This document shows positions 63,937 through 64,000 of a stretch of DNA of 64,000 nt, piece after piece. The DNA is taken from positions 219,096,965 through 219,160,964 of the forward strand of contig OX352774.1 of NCBI GenBank assembly GCA_947095535.1, written 5' to 3'. A model generated the notes under the pieces. That model was not told where the DNA came from. It searched no databases and worked only from the letters and a program-made list of their open reading frames with translations. How positions within the stretch are numbered: the stretch's first letter is position 1; every line of letters starts with the position of its first letter. Made by a program: the position numbers and the translations under genes. The stretch comes from Poecilobothrus nobilitatus (lineage: Eukaryota; Arthropoda; Insecta; Diptera; Dolichopodidae).

Positions 63937-64000
63937 AATATTTAAATTAATATAATATGTAAATAGAATTTATCCTATACGAGTATATATAACTGTATAT

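Larger units (their letters stand above)
61488..64000. other. AT-rich right edge, nothing recognised
   Basis: Apart from the 41-bp tandem duplication and the (AT)n tract, no feature seen. The plus frame at 61978-62244 is a low-complexity translation. Confidence 0.5.

Overview
The window is extremely AT-rich eukaryotic DNA. It has GT/AG introns, tRNA-derived SINEs, LINE remnants, a mariner transposon and many short non-autonomous elements. It is an insect genome. Diptera is my best guess, because the one real gene is the ortholog of Drosophila uninflatable (uif), and because one repeat family (41.3-44.4 kb) carries phrases I know from dispersed repeats of flies. The species cannot be named from the sequence.

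Only one protein-coding gene is supported. It lies on the minus strand from 49350 down to 19055. I could join fourteen coding exons through GT/AG junctions, and the reading frame closes exactly: 10,658 nt give 3,551 residues plus stop after a leading partial codon. The protein is a large single-pass type I membrane protein. Its order is C-type lectin, LDLa, three CUB, sushi and EGF modules, two discoidin domains, HYR domains, cysteine-rich GCC2/GCC3-type modules, fourteen EGF repeats in a row, a pentraxin/LamG-like domain, another HYR, a region with basic cleavage-like sites, more GCC2/GCC3 modules, two EGFs, a membrane helix and a tail of about 118 residues. The exon(s) for the signal peptide lie upstream of 49350 and I did not find them, so everything from 49351 to 64000 is first-intron or 5' flanking sequence.

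Layout. 1-19.05 kb: gene-poor 3' flank with three SINE-like elements, a decayed CR1/Jockey-type LINE (5.8-7.07 kb), a 1.3-kb inverted-repeat element (10.0-11.3 kb), a small tandem array (14.1-14.4 kb) and a field of homopolymer runs just downstream of the stop codon. 19.05-32.5 kb: thirteen uif exons, mostly with introns under 100 bp. 32.5-49.27 kb: one 16.7-kb intron holding a foldback element, a 3.1-kb element built around a 306-bp higher-order tandem repeat, a 460-bp MITE and degraded relatives of the 1.3-kb element. 49.35-64 kb: a mariner relic, a Jockey-like LINE relic, a nearly whole but broken DD41D-type mariner, the second copy of the 1.3-kb element, and AT-rich sequence without recognisable genes.

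The points I rate highest are two adjacent, look-alike, phase-symmetric uif exons that each carry a basic cleavage-like site, and the 3.1-kb composite repeat element with perfect 14-bp inverted ends.
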